A stretch of DNA of 64,000 bases from Streptomyces sp. NRRL B-3428 (GTDB lineage: Bacteria > Actinomycetota > Actinomycetes > Streptomycetales > Streptomycetaceae): contig JOGW01000016.1 in NCBI GenBank assembly GCA_000721375.1, forward strand, positions 1-64,000, in the 5' to 3' direction. This document shows, piece after piece, positions 43,884 through 52,777 of this stretch. Made by a program: the position numbers and the translations under genes. The notes beneath the pieces are model-generated. The model did no database searches. It was not told the DNA's origin and was given only the letters and a program-made list of their open reading frames with translations. Every line of letters begins with the position of its first letter. Position 1 is the first letter of the stretch.

Positions 43884-44627
43884 TCACGCGGGAAATTCCA
43901 TCACGCCCAACGGCTCGGTGGTCGGCCGGGGTGAGCCGCCGGCCGGCTCCACGGTGAGGCCCATCCCGCTCGCGCCGTCGATCCGGCCGTCGAGCAGCAC
44001 CACCCGCTCGGCGCCCGTCCCGCTGAACACTCCTGCCGGCCGCATGGCGTCCCCGTCGCTGAACCAGAGTTGGTACACCTTGCCCGCGGGCAGTTTTGGC
44101 AGTCCGGCGGCGACGAAGGCGGCCCGGTCTCGCGCACGCGAGACGATGACGGTGCCGCGCGCGCCGTCCGCGAGGTCACCGGCTGTGACCTGTGCGTCGG
44201 GCGAGGCGAGGACAGATGCCAACTCGTCTGCCCGCTCCTGCGCTTGGCGCGCCTGCGTGCGTGCGTCCTCGGCGGACTGGTGCTGCCATACGGCGATCCC
44301 GCCGAACGTCGCGGCGGCGGCCAGAGCGGCGGCAAGACCCAGCCGGGGCAGCGTACGGGCGAAGGACCGCAGACGGCTGCGCGCCGGGACCAGCGGGGGT
44401 TCCTGGCGTACGGTCCGGATGCGGCGCAGCACCTGGTCCTTCATGAGCGCCGGTACGGGCACGGCCGCGGCGAGTCCGAGCTGCGCGGCGGTCGCTGTCA
44501 GCTCGGCGACCTCCTGGGCGCAGGCCACGCATGCGGCCAAGTGCCGCTCGAATTCGGCGCGTTCCGCAGGCGACAGGGCGTGCAGTACGTAGGCGCCGGT
44601 GGCGGTGTGGAGGTCGGCGGTGCTCAT
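43884..44627 (-). CDS. zinc-binding anti-sigma factor (RskA-type)
   Basis: 247 residues. His29-x3-Cys33-x2-Cys36 (FERHLAACVACAQEV) is the ZAS zinc motif. One membrane span at about 96-114. The external RskA domain follows (KLPAGKVYQLWFSDGDAMRP, ending TTEPLGVMEFPA). It should hold the co-encoded ECF sigma inactive at the membrane until a signal, by proteolysis or zinc/thiol chemistry. Start overlaps the sigma stop (ATGA). Confidence 0.92.
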   Translation of the reverse strand: MSTADLHTATGAYVLHALSPAERAEFERHLAACVACAQEVAELTATAAQLGLAAAVPVPALMKDQVLRRIRTVRQEPPLVPARSRLRSFARTLPRLGLAAALAAAATFGGIAVWQHQSAEDARTQARQAQERADELASVLASPDAQVTAGDLADGARGTVIVSRARDRAAFVAAGLPKLPAGKVYQLWFSDGDAMRPAGVFSGTGAERVVLLDGRIDGASGMGLTVEPAGGSPRPTTEPLGVMEFPA

Positions 44628-45214
44628 ACGGTCACCCCCAGGCAGTCGCGCAGCCGGATCAGGCCGTCCCGCAGCCGGGTCTTGACCGTGCCCAGGGGGA
44701 GCGTGAGGAGCTGGGCCACCTCGCGGTAGGTGAGCCCACGGTAGTACGCGAGGGTCACCGCCTCGCGCTGCAGGGAGGTGAGGGATTTGAGACAGCGGCG
44801 GACGCGCTGCTGTTCCAGACGGCTCTCGACCTGCTCGGTCACCTGGTCGTACGCGGGGGTCCGGTCCAGGAGCGCCGCCTTGTGCTCGCGCTCCGCCGTG
44901 GCCTGGACGGACCTGACTCGGTCGACCGCGCGCCGGTGCGCAAGGGTCATCACCCAGGTCATGGCGCTGCCCTTGTCGGGCCGGAACCGTGCGGCCGTAC
45001 GCCACACCTCGACGAGGACCTCCTGGGCCACCTCCTCCGACTGCGCCGGGTCGCGCAGCACGCTGCGGACCAGACCGAGCACGGGAGCACTGACCTGGTC
45101 GTAGACCTTGGTGAACTGTTCCTGATCACCCCGGGCCACCGCGGCGAGCGCCGTGGCGAGGTCCGTGCCCTTGGCGGGGCGCGGGCCCACCTCGCTGCTG
45201 TCTGCTGTCCTCAC
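44624..45214 (-). CDS. ECF sigma factor (SigK/ECF19-like)
   Basis: 196 residues. Region 2 (SEEVAQEVLVEVWRTAARF, MTWVMTLAHRRAVDRVRS) and region 4 (SLQREAVTLAYYRGLTYRE, PLGTVKTRLRDGLIRLRD) are intact. Partner of the RskA-type anti-sigma downstream. In mycobacteria and Streptomyces such sigma factors control redox and lipid genes; the convergent lipid operon is a likely target. Confidence 0.9.
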   Translation of the reverse strand: MRTADSSEVGPRPAKGTDLATALAAVARGDQEQFTKVYDQVSAPVLGLVRSVLRDPAQSEEVAQEVLVEVWRTAARFRPDKGSAMTWVMTLAHRRAVDRVRSVQATAEREHKAALLDRTPAYDQVTEQVESRLEQQRVRRCLKSLTSLQREAVTLAYYRGLTYREVAQLLTLPLGTVKTRLRDGLIRLRDCLGVTV

Positions 45215-45295
45215 CGAACTCCCTCATAGCCCTGCGCATGGTGTGACGTCATGCGCCACGAGTGATTCGGAGCGACTCGTGGTCGCGGATTGGTC

Positions 45296-45826
45296 TCAGG
45301 TCCGGACGGCGGGCTCAAGGTTGTCCCGCAGGGCGTGCAGACCCCGGCGCACATGGCTCTTGACCGTGCCGAGCGGAAGCCCCGTCCGCTCGGCGATCTG
45401 CACCTGGGTGAGATCCGAGTAGAAGGCGAGCCGCAGTACGTCGCGCTGTACGGCGGAGAGGCGGTTCAACTCGCCCTGCATCACGATGCGCTCCACGGCC
45501 CGCTGAGCGAGCGGCCCTTCCGTCGCGGTGACGGCGAGCAGCGGCGCCGACCGTGCCGCCTCCGCAACCAGCTTGGCCCGTCTGGCGCGGGCCGACAGGG
45601 CGTCGGCGATCTTGTGGCGGGTGATGCCGAGGAGCCAGGAGCGTGCGTTGCCGAGTTCGGGCCGGTAGCCGGACCGGCCCCGCCAGGCGGCGACGAAGAC
45701 CTGCTGGGTGACGTCCTGGGCTTCGAACTCGTCGCCGAGCGCGCGCCGTGCGACGGTGTGCACCAGCGTCGCCCATTGGTCGTAGAGCTCTTTGAAGGCC
45801 ACGGAAGACTCGGCAGGTGCGGTCAT
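45296..45826 (-). CDS. litS: ECF sigma factor, LitS-like
   Basis: 176 residues. Region 2 (FEAQDVTQQVFVAAWRGR, SWLLGITRHKIADALSAR) and region 4 (AVQRDVLRLAFYSDLTQVQ, PLGTVKSHVRRGLHALRD). No anti-sigma gene of its own. It is divergent from a B12-binding MerR gene; in S. coelicolor LitR and LitS have this relation, and LitS directs light-induced carotenoid and photolyase genes. The symbol rests on that layout. Confidence 0.72.
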   Translation of the reverse strand: MTAPAESSVAFKELYDQWATLVHTVARRALGDEFEAQDVTQQVFVAAWRGRSGYRPELGNARSWLLGITRHKIADALSARARRAKLVAEAARSAPLLAVTATEGPLAQRAVERIVMQGELNRLSAVQRDVLRLAFYSDLTQVQIAERTGLPLGTVKSHVRRGLHALRDNLEPAVRT

Positions 45827-45860
45827 CTCGGTCCTCCTTCGACGGGGTGCGCGGCAGGCT

Positions 45861-45922
45861 GCACCGTTTGCCTACGGGCAGGCTCGTCCGGGGCGGAAGC
45901 AGTGCACAACACGCACCGTTTG
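45861..45922. promoter_or_regulatory. direct repeats in the litS-litR divergent region
   Basis: GCACCGTTTG occurs at 45861-45870 and 45913-45922. The second copy overlaps an imperfect dyad (GCACAA...TTGTGC, near 45904-45925). They lie between the two divergent regulators and may bind LitR. Confidence 0.4.
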
Positions 45923-46032
45923 TGCGTCGATTTGGTGGGTCGTCGAGTCGGGAACCGGCGAGAGTGCCTCCATATGCAGGCAAAACCCGGAAGTACGGAT
46001 GTGAAGACCGCGACAGAGGTGAGGGGCAGCAG

Positions 46033-47124
46033 ATGACGAGCGAGCCGGACAGCAGGACCGGCGTGAACCCGCCCGAGGAGTCGTCCGCGCCCGTCGAGCC
46101 CGCGCTGACCACGGGCGCTCTGGCCCGCAGACTGGGCGTCGCGCCCACCACCCTGCGGACCTGGGAGCGCCGGTACGGCATCGGACCGAGCCGGCGCGAC
46201 GAGGGGCGTCACCGGCGCTGGACACTGTCCGATGTCGCGCGCCTCGAGCACATGTGCCGGCTGACCGCGCAGGGTTTCGCGCCGGCTGAGGCGGCCCGCC
46301 TGGCGCTCGCGGCAGCCGCGCCGGGAGCGGAGACAGTTCAGGAGCCGGCGCCGCTCGACCAGGCGACGGGACCAGCCGTGCTCGCGGACGCCGACACCGC
46401 AACGGACGGAGACCTGGGCGAGTTGCCCTTCGGCCAGGTCTGGCCCGAGAGCCGTGGACTCGGCCGGGCGGCCGTCCGGCTCGACGCGGCCGCCGTGCAG
46501 ACCAGGCTGCGCTCGGCGGTCGACACCTACGGCGTGGTCGTCGCCTGGGAGCAGGTCATCGCCCCCACCCTGCACGCCGTCGGCCGCAAGTGGGCCACGT
46601 CAAGCGAGTGTTACGTGGATGTCGAGCACCTGCTGTCCTGGCACGTCTCCACGATCCTGCGGTCCTCCGTCCAGCCGCCCCACAGTGAGCCGCTGCTCCC
46701 GCCGGTCCTGCTGGCGTGCATGCCGGACGAACAGCACAGCCTGGCCATCGAGGCGTTGTGGGCCGCACTCGTCGAACGCGGGCTGCCCACCCGTATCTTC
46801 GGCGCCGCGGTCTCCGCCGACGCCCTCGAATCGGCCGTGCGGCGCATCGGCCCGTGCGCGGTCGTGCTGTGGTCGCAGACCCGCCGGACGGCGGATCCCG
46901 CCGTGGTCCGCAGGCTGCTCTCCCTGGAATGGGGGGTCCGCGGAGCACGCAGCCATCCCTTGGTCCTGCTGGCCGGGACGGGCTGGAGCAGTGCGGCGCC
47001 GCCGCAGGGAGCGAGCCGGCTCACGGGTCTTGCCTCCGGGCTCGCGGTGCTCGAATCGCTGTTCCGCGCCGTACTGCAGTCGTCGGTCACGGCGACGCGG
47101 AACCTGCCGCGGGACAGCGAGTGA
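46033..47124 (+). CDS. litR: MerR-family, B12-binding photoreceptor regulator (LitR/CarH-like)
   Basis: 363 residues from the ATG at 46033. MerR helix-turn-helix at 25-80 (TTGALARRLGVAPTTLRTWE). A four-helix B12 cap lies at about 155-225 with Trp and the Glu-His pair (GRKWATSSECYVDVEHLLSW; the spacing is one residue longer than in CarH). The cobalamin-binding fold carries the ligand His (MPDEQHSLAIEAL, for DxHxxG). It should bind adenosylcobalamin, release DNA on illumination, and so switch litS and the photolyase gene. The region upstream of phr carries a fitting repeat array. Confidence 0.85.
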   Translation: MTSEPDSRTGVNPPEESSAPVEPALTTGALARRLGVAPTTLRTWERRYGIGPSRRDEGRHRRWTLSDVARLEHMCRLTAQGFAPAEAARLALAAAAPGAETVQEPAPLDQATGPAVLADADTATDGDLGELPFGQVWPESRGLGRAAVRLDAAAVQTRLRSAVDTYGVVVAWEQVIAPTLHAVGRKWATSSECYVDVEHLLSWHVSTILRSSVQPPHSEPLLPPVLLACMPDEQHSLAIEALWAALVERGLPTRIFGAAVSADALESAVRRIGPCAVVLWSQTRRTADPAVVRRLLSLEWGVRGARSHPLVLLAGTGWSSAAPPQGASRLTGLASGLAVLESLFRAVLQSSVTATRNLPRDSE

Positions 47125-47253
47125 ACGGTGGGTGCAGTAAGCCGGTGGCCGCGCGTCACTCCCGCTGACGCGCGGCCGCCAGGGCAGTCGGGAGCGCCGG
47201 AAAGTACGCGCCGCTGCCGATCCGCATGGAGGATTCGCCCGCCGGGCCGTAAC

Positions 47254-47383
47254 CGGATGCACCGATCGCCCTTTGCACGGACGCATCGATCGATCCTCGC
47301 GAGGATGCAGCGATCCTCCTCACCCGGATGCATCGATCGACGCCTTGCAGCGGTGCATCCATATGCGCGTGGTGCAGCGAAAT
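47254..47383. promoter_or_regulatory. iteron array upstream of the photolyase gene
   Basis: Four copies of CGGATGCANCGATC-like 14-mers at 47254, 47278, 47302 and 47325, with start-to-start spacing 24, 24 and 23 bases. Two weaker copies are at 47351 and 47370. Regular helical phasing and position before phr and after litR point to cooperative LitR binding. It ends 54 bases before the phr start. Confidence 0.75.
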
Positions 47384-47437
47384 GAGAGATGTCCCGTGGC
47401 CAGTCCGCACCCGTCACTCGCCCGAAGGAACACGTCC

Positions 47438-48814
47438 ATGACCGTCTCGGTCGTCCTGTTCACCTCCGACCTGCGCCTGCACGACCACCCGCCGCTGCGC
47501 GCGGCCCTGGACGGCTCGCGTGAAGTGGTGCCGCTCTTCGTACGCGACCGTGGTGTGGACGAGGCCGGATTCGCCGCGCCCAACCGGCTGGCATTCCTCG
47601 CGGACTGCCTCGTCGACCTGGACGCCGCGCTGCGCGAGCGGGGCGGACGGCTGGTGCTGCGGTCCGGGGACCTGGCGGACGAGGTGGCCAAGGTCGTGGC
47701 CGAATCCGGAGCGGCCACCGTGCACCTCGCGGCCGACCACAGCGCCTACGCCCGGCGCCGGGAGAATCAACTGGCCGCCGCCCTCGAACCGTTGGGCTGC
47801 CGCCTCACGGTCCACGAGGGCGTCGGGACCGTGGTGGCTCCGGGCACCGTGACCCCGGTCTCCTCCGACCACTTCGCGGTCTTCACCCCGTACCACCGGC
47901 ACTGGGCCGACCAGCCCCTGCGCAACCCGCTGCCCGCGCCACGCACCGTGCGCGTTCCCGAGGGCATCGGCTCGGAGCCCCTTCCGGTGCGCGAGCACAT
48001 CGGCGGCGTCTCGCCCGCGCTCGCGGCCGGCGGGGAGTGGCAGGCCCGCGAGCAGCTCACCGCCTGGCTGCGCGGCGGCCTGGACGACTACGAGGAAGGG
48101 CACGACGACCTGGGTGGCGACCGTACCTCCCGGCTCTCCGCGCACCTTCACTTCGGCACGCTGTCCCCGGTCGAATGCGTGCACCGGGCCGTACGCAAGG
48201 GCGGGCCGGGCGCCGAGGCCTTCGTACGGCAGCTTGCCTGGCGCGACTTCCACCGGCAGGTCCTGGCCGCACGCCCCCGGGCGTCGAGGGAGAACTACCG
48301 CACCCAGCACGACCGTTGGCGTACCGGTGCCTCGGCCCGCGCCGACATCGAGGCGTGGAAGGAAGGACGTACCGGCTATCCGGTCATCGACGCGGCCATG
48401 CGGCAACTGCGCCACGAGGGCTGGATGCACAACCGCGGCCGGCTGCTCACCGCGAGTTTTCTGGCCAAGACCTTGTACGTGGACTGGCGCGTGGGAGCCG
48501 AGCACTTCCTTTCGCTGCTCGTCGACGGGGACGTGGCGAACAACCAGCTCAACTGGCAGTGGATGGCGGGCACCGGCACCGACACCCGGCCCAACCGGGT
48601 GCTCAACCCGGTGACCCAGGCCAAGCGGTACGACCCGGACGGTGAGTACACGCGCCGCTGGGTGCCCGAACTGGCGGAACTCGAGACCCGGTTCGTCCAT
48701 GAGCCGTGGAAGCTGCAAGGGCTCGAGCGCGCCGCGATCGACGACTACCCCGACCCGATCGTGGATCTGGCGGATGGCCTCGACCGCTTCAAACGGGCTC
48801 GGGGCCGGGCGTGA
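47438..48814 (+). CDS. phr: deoxyribodipyrimidine photolyase
   Basis: 458 residues. N-terminal antenna domain (VVLFTSDLRLHDHPPLRAAL) and C-terminal FAD domain with GGDRTSRLSAHLHFGTLSP, WMHNRGRLLTASFLAKTL and NNQLNWQWMAGTGTDTRPNR. These are the class I CPD photolyase motifs. It repairs UV pyrimidine dimers with light. ATG at 47438, ribosome site GAAGGAA. Placed beside litR and behind the iteron array, so probably light-induced. A terminator overlaps its stop codon. Confidence 0.93.
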   Translation: MTVSVVLFTSDLRLHDHPPLRAALDGSREVVPLFVRDRGVDEAGFAAPNRLAFLADCLVDLDAALRERGGRLVLRSGDLADEVAKVVAESGAATVHLAADHSAYARRRENQLAAALEPLGCRLTVHEGVGTVVAPGTVTPVSSDHFAVFTPYHRHWADQPLRNPLPAPRTVRVPEGIGSEPLPVREHIGGVSPALAAGGEWQAREQLTAWLRGGLDDYEEGHDDLGGDRTSRLSAHLHFGTLSPVECVHRAVRKGGPGAEAFVRQLAWRDFHRQVLAARPRASRENYRTQHDRWRTGASARADIEAWKEGRTGYPVIDAAMRQLRHEGWMHNRGRLLTASFLAKTLYVDWRVGAEHFLSLLVDGDVANNQLNWQWMAGTGTDTRPNRVLNPVTQAKRYDPDGEYTRRWVPELAELETRFVHEPWKLQGLERAAIDDYPDPIVDLADGLDRFKRARGRA

Positions 48815-48852
48815 CGAGCCGCCCGGCCCACGGGCGGCTCGTCACGCCCGGC
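48804..48852. terminator. bidirectional terminator after phr
   Basis: A perfect 22-bp inverted repeat (48804-48825 and 48831-48852) with a 5-base loop. The left arm covers the phr stop codon. It lies between phr and the convergent MMPL gene. Confidence 0.92.
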
Positions 48853-48865
48853 GTGTGCCGGCGTC

Positions 48866-51001
48866 TCAACGCCCCGCGTGCGCCGGGGTCTTGTCGGCCG
48901 GTGCGTGTCCGGTGGTGCGCTCGCGGCTGAGCGCCCCCGGCCACCATGCGCGCGGCCCGATGTCACGCACCAGCGCCGGCACGAGCAGCGACCGTACGAC
49001 GAGGGTGTCCAGGAGCACGCCGAACGTCACGATGAACGCGATCTGGACGAGGAACGACAGCGGGATCACCGCCAGTGCGGCGAAGGTCGCGGCGAGCACG
49101 ACCCCTGCCGAGGAGATCACCCCGCCGGTCGCGGTCAGCCCGCGCAGCACTCCTTCGCGGGTGCCGTGCCGCAGCGACTCCTCCCTGACCCGGGACATGA
49201 GGAAGATGTTGTAGTCCACGCCCAGCGCCACGAGGAAGACGAAGCCGTACAACGGAACGGACGGATCGGTTCCCCCGAAGCCGAGCACGTGCTCGAAGAC
49301 GAGGGCGGAAACCCCGAGTGTGGCGACGAAGTTGAGTGCCACGGTCGCGACCAGGAGCAGCGGCATCGTGAGCGAGCGCAGCAGCCCGACGAGGATGACG
49401 AGGATGATCGCGAGCACCACGGGGACGATGACCATGCGGTCGTCCTGTGCGGTGCGCTGCGTGTCGTACTGCTGCGCGGTGGACCCGCCGACCAGTGCAT
49501 CGGCCCCGGGGACCGCGTGCACCGCGCCGCGCAGCCGCCCGACGGTGTCCTTGGCGTCCTCGCTGTCGGCGGCGTCGCGCAACGTCGCGTCGATCCGTAC
49601 GCGCCCGTCCACGACCAGCGGTTCGCCCGCGCCCGGTCGTCCCGAGGTGCTCACGGCGGCCGCCGAGGAGACGCCCTCGGTGCCCTTGACCGCGGCCAGC
49701 ACGGGCTGCAGATGGTCGGCGTCGGCGATCACGACGGCCGGGTTGCCGGAGCCGCCGGGGAAGTGCCGGCTCAGAGTTTGCTGAGCGGCGACGGAGGGTG
49801 TGTCGTTCACGAACACCTCGTCCAGGGGGACGCCCTTCGAGGTCAGCATCGGCGCGAATCCCGCGCAGACGAGCAGAGCGCCCAGCGTGACCGCCCAGAC
49901 CTTGCGCGGCGCCCGGTCGACCAGTCCCGCGATCCTCGTCCACACGCCGTGACCCGCCGACTCCCGCGCCGACTTGGGCTTCGCCGGCCAGTACGCGGCA
50001 CGGCCGAGCAGCACGAGGACGGCGGGCAGGAACGTGAGGGTGCTCAGTACCGCGCAGGCGATACCGATGGCGCCGACGGGACCGAGGGCGCGGTTGTTGG
50101 TGAGGTCGCTCAGGAGCAGCGCGAGCAGTCCGAGTGCCACCGTCGCCCCGCTCGCGACGATCGGCCCGAACGAGCGCCGCAGCGCCGAGCGCATCGCCTG
50201 GGTGCGGTCCGAACTGACGGGCAGCTCCTCGCGGAACCGGGCCGTGAGCAGCAACGCGTAGTCGGTCGCGGCGCCGATGACGAGGATGGAGAGGATGCCC
50301 TGCACCTGCCCGTCCACCCGTACGACGTCGTGATCGGCGAGCACGTACACGATGGCGCAGGCGAGCCCGAGGGCGAAGACGGCGCCGAGGATGATCACCA
50401 GCGGCAGCAGCAGGCTGCGGTACACCAGCAGCAGGATCAGCAGCACGGTCACGAGAGCAGCGGCGAGCAGCAGGCCGTCGATCCCGGCGAACGCGTCGGA
50501 CAGATCGGCCTGACTGGCTGCCGGACCGGCGATCTGTGTCTTGGTCCCCGGGACCTTCGCCGCGGCGTCCGCCACCCGGGTCAGGACCTCCGGCAGCTTC
50601 TCGCCGAGATCCGGCCGCAACTGCACCACGCCCTGCAGTGCTTCTCCGTCGTCGGAGGCGAGGGCGGGGGAAGGGGAGGAGCCGGTGATGACGCCGTCCG
50701 TGCCCTGGAGGGCGGCGAGCGCGTCGGTGGCCGCGGTGCGCTGTCGGTCGCCGAGCTGCTGCCCCTCCTTCTCGCCGGTCCACACCACGATCGCGGGGAG
50801 GGTCTCCTCCTGGCGGAACTGGCGCTGGGCGTCGAGGACTTGGGTGGACTCGGCGTTCTGCGGCAGGAAGGCGGCCTGGTCGTTGGTGGCGACATCGCCC
50901 AGCTTGCCCGCGTAAGGGCCGAGCGTGCCGCCGATGCCGAGCCAGGCGATCAGCAGGACGACGGGGACCAGCCAACGCGCGAGCCGTGCTCCGCTGAACA
51001 T
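48866..51001 (-). CDS. MMPL/RND-family exporter
   Basis: 711 residues in two homologous halves. Each half has one span, a large external domain, then five to six spans (first set about 175-370, second about 525-690, with PLYGFVFLVALGVDYNIFLM). MMPL proteins export lipids or hydrophobic compounds. Start at 51001. Upstream is a CAATC-N5-GATTG dyad (51039-51053) and the 22-bp tandem repeat shared with the divergent gene. Confidence 0.9.
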   Translation of the reverse strand: MFSGARLARWLVPVVLLIAWLGIGGTLGPYAGKLGDVATNDQAAFLPQNAESTQVLDAQRQFRQEETLPAIVVWTGEKEGQQLGDRQRTAATDALAALQGTDGVITGSSPSPALASDDGEALQGVVQLRPDLGEKLPEVLTRVADAAAKVPGTKTQIAGPAASQADLSDAFAGIDGLLLAAALVTVLLILLLVYRSLLLPLVIILGAVFALGLACAIVYVLADHDVVRVDGQVQGILSILVIGAATDYALLLTARFREELPVSSDRTQAMRSALRRSFGPIVASGATVALGLLALLLSDLTNNRALGPVGAIGIACAVLSTLTFLPAVLVLLGRAAYWPAKPKSARESAGHGVWTRIAGLVDRAPRKVWAVTLGALLVCAGFAPMLTSKGVPLDEVFVNDTPSVAAQQTLSRHFPGGSGNPAVVIADADHLQPVLAAVKGTEGVSSAAAVSTSGRPGAGEPLVVDGRVRIDATLRDAADSEDAKDTVGRLRGAVHAVPGADALVGGSTAQQYDTQRTAQDDRMVIVPVVLAIILVILVGLLRSLTMPLLLVATVALNFVATLGVSALVFEHVLGFGGTDPSVPLYGFVFLVALGVDYNIFLMSRVREESLRHGTREGVLRGLTATGGVISSAGVVLAATFAALAVIPLSFLVQIAFIVTFGVLLDTLVVRSLLVPALVRDIGPRAWWPGALSRERTTGHAPADKTPAHAGR

Positions 51002-51131
51002 GAGGATCCTCTCGAGGTGGAAGAAGCTTGATAGTAAACAATCTCAATGATTGAAACATTCTCGCGCCGTGTCCGATGGGACACGGGTGGCACCGCGCGA
51101 TCTCCCTGTACTTCGGCCCCCATCGCTCATC

Positions 51132-51192
51132 CGGATGCACACCGGCGCCACGCATCCAAGAACCCTGTGGCACGCATCCAAGAACCCTGTGG
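51132..51192. promoter_or_regulatory. CGGATGCA site and 22-bp tandem repeat between divergent genes
   Basis: CGGATGCA at 51132-51139 matches the core of the phr iterons. Two identical 22-base units follow (51149-51170 and 51171-51192), each with an inverted GGATGCG core. They lie between the MMPL gene and the SDR gene. A common regulator with phr is possible but not proven. Confidence 0.5.
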
Positions 51193-51235
51193 CACCAGAA
51201 GAATCTTGAGAAGGCCAAGGAATGCGGAGGAGCAC

Positions 51236-52756
51236 GTGAACACCTCGGACCCCACGCCGAGCCGGCACTGCCTGGTCACCGGAGCCACCGGCTACATCGG
51301 CGGGCGCCTGGTGCCCGAACTGCTCGACGCGGGACACCGGGTGCGCTGTCTGGCCCGCACCCCGCACAAGCTGCGCGACCACCCGTGGGCCGGGCAGGTG
51401 GAGGTGGTGCGCGGCGATGTGACCGAGGCGTCCGGCGTGGCCGAGGCGATGCGGGGCATCGACACCGCGTACTACCTGGTGCACGCCCTCGGGACCGGAT
51501 CCGGATTCGAGGAGACCGACCGTACCGCGGCCCGGATCTTCGGGGAGCAGGCGCGGGCCGCGGGCGTGCGCCGAATCGTCTACCTCGGCGGACTGGCCCC
51601 GGCCGATGTCCCCGACGAGGACCTCTCACCCCATCTGCGCTCCCGGGCGGAAGTCGGCGGCATCCTGCTCGCCTCCGGTGTGCCGACCGCGGTGCTGCGC
51701 GCCGCGGTCATCGTCGGCTCCGGGTCCGCGTCGTTCGAGATGCTGCGCTACCTCACCGAACGCCTCCCGGCCATGGTCACACCGAGGTGGGTGCGGACCA
51801 GGATCCAGCCCATCGCCGTACGCGACGTGCTGCGCTACCTCGTCGGCTGCGCCGGCCTGCCCGCCGAGGTCCACCGCACCTTCGACATCGGCGGCCCCGA
51901 CGTCCTCACGTACCTCGACATGATGCGGCAGTACGCGCGGATCGCCGGCCTGCCGCCGCGCCTGATCGTGCCCGTACCCGTGCTGACCCCGAGGCTCTCC
52001 AGCCACTGGGTCGGGCTCGTCACCCCCGTTCCGCGGGCGATCGCGCGGCCGCTCACCGAGTCGCTGCGCCATGAAGTCGTCTGCCGGGAACACGACATCG
52101 CCGCCTACGTACCCGATCTGCCCGGCCGTCCGCTGCCGTTCGCCACGGCCGTGGAACTGGCCCTGCAGAAGGTCCGCGACGCCCAGGTCGCCACCCGTTG
52201 GTCCTCCGCCGCCCTCCCCGGCGCACCGAGCGATCCGCTGCCCACCGACCCCGACTGGGCCGGCGGAAGCCTCTACTCCGACAGTCGTGAGCTGGCCGTG
52301 GACGTCGATCCGCAAGCGCTGTGGCGCGTCATCGAGGGGGTCGGCGGCGACAACGGGTGGTACTCCTTCCCGCTCGCCTGGGCGGTACGCGGCTGGCTCG
52401 ACCGCCTCGTCGGTGGCGTCGGACTGCGCCGCGGCCGACGTGACGCCCACCATCTGCGGGTGGGGGACTCCCTCGACTTCTGGCGGGTCGAGGAGATCGA
52501 ACCGGGCCGGCTGCTGCGGCTGCGCGCCGAGATGCGGCTGCCCGGGCTCGCCTGGCTGGAGATGTACGCGGAGCGCGACGAGCACGGCCGCACCCGCTAC
52601 CGGCAGCGCGCGCTCTTTCATCCCCGCGGTCTGCTGGGGCACTTGTACTGGTGGAGCGTGGCGCCGTTTCACTCCGTGGTCTTCGGCGGTATGGCCCGCA
52701 ACATCACCCGGGCCGCGGCGCAGGATTTCAAGGGTGAGCGGGCCGGGCGCCGGTGA
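51236..52756 (+). CDS. SDR-family NAD(P)-binding protein with DUF2867 domain
   Basis: 506 residues from the GTG at 51236 (GGAGGAG upstream). Residues 1-300: an NmrA-like Rossmann fold (CLVTGATGYIGGRLVPELLD, later RRIVYLGGLAP). Residues 330-500: DUF2867, a lipid-binding-like fold (DNGWYSFPLAWAVRGWLDRL, HHLRVGDSLDFWRVEEIEPG). The fusion is common in actinomycetes; its role is unknown, possibly isoprenoid or lipid reduction. Divergent from the MMPL exporter. Confidence 0.85.
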   Translation: MNTSDPTPSRHCLVTGATGYIGGRLVPELLDAGHRVRCLARTPHKLRDHPWAGQVEVVRGDVTEASGVAEAMRGIDTAYYLVHALGTGSGFEETDRTAARIFGEQARAAGVRRIVYLGGLAPADVPDEDLSPHLRSRAEVGGILLASGVPTAVLRAAVIVGSGSASFEMLRYLTERLPAMVTPRWVRTRIQPIAVRDVLRYLVGCAGLPAEVHRTFDIGGPDVLTYLDMMRQYARIAGLPPRLIVPVPVLTPRLSSHWVGLVTPVPRAIARPLTESLRHEVVCREHDIAAYVPDLPGRPLPFATAVELALQKVRDAQVATRWSSAALPGAPSDPLPTDPDWAGGSLYSDSRELAVDVDPQALWRVIEGVGGDNGWYSFPLAWAVRGWLDRLVGGVGLRRGRRDAHHLRVGDSLDFWRVEEIEPGRLLRLRAEMRLPGLAWLEMYAERDEHGRTRYRQRALFHPRGLLGHLYWWSVAPFHSVVFGGMARNITRAAAQDFKGERAGRR

Positions 52757-52777
52757 TCTGCCTACGGTGCGTGTCCG

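Noticed and set aside
47254..47383. Possible CRISPR or replication-origin iterons
   Set aside because: Spacing of 23-24 bases leaves only about ten bases between repeats, too short for CRISPR spacers, and no replication gene is adjacent; a regulatory array fits better.
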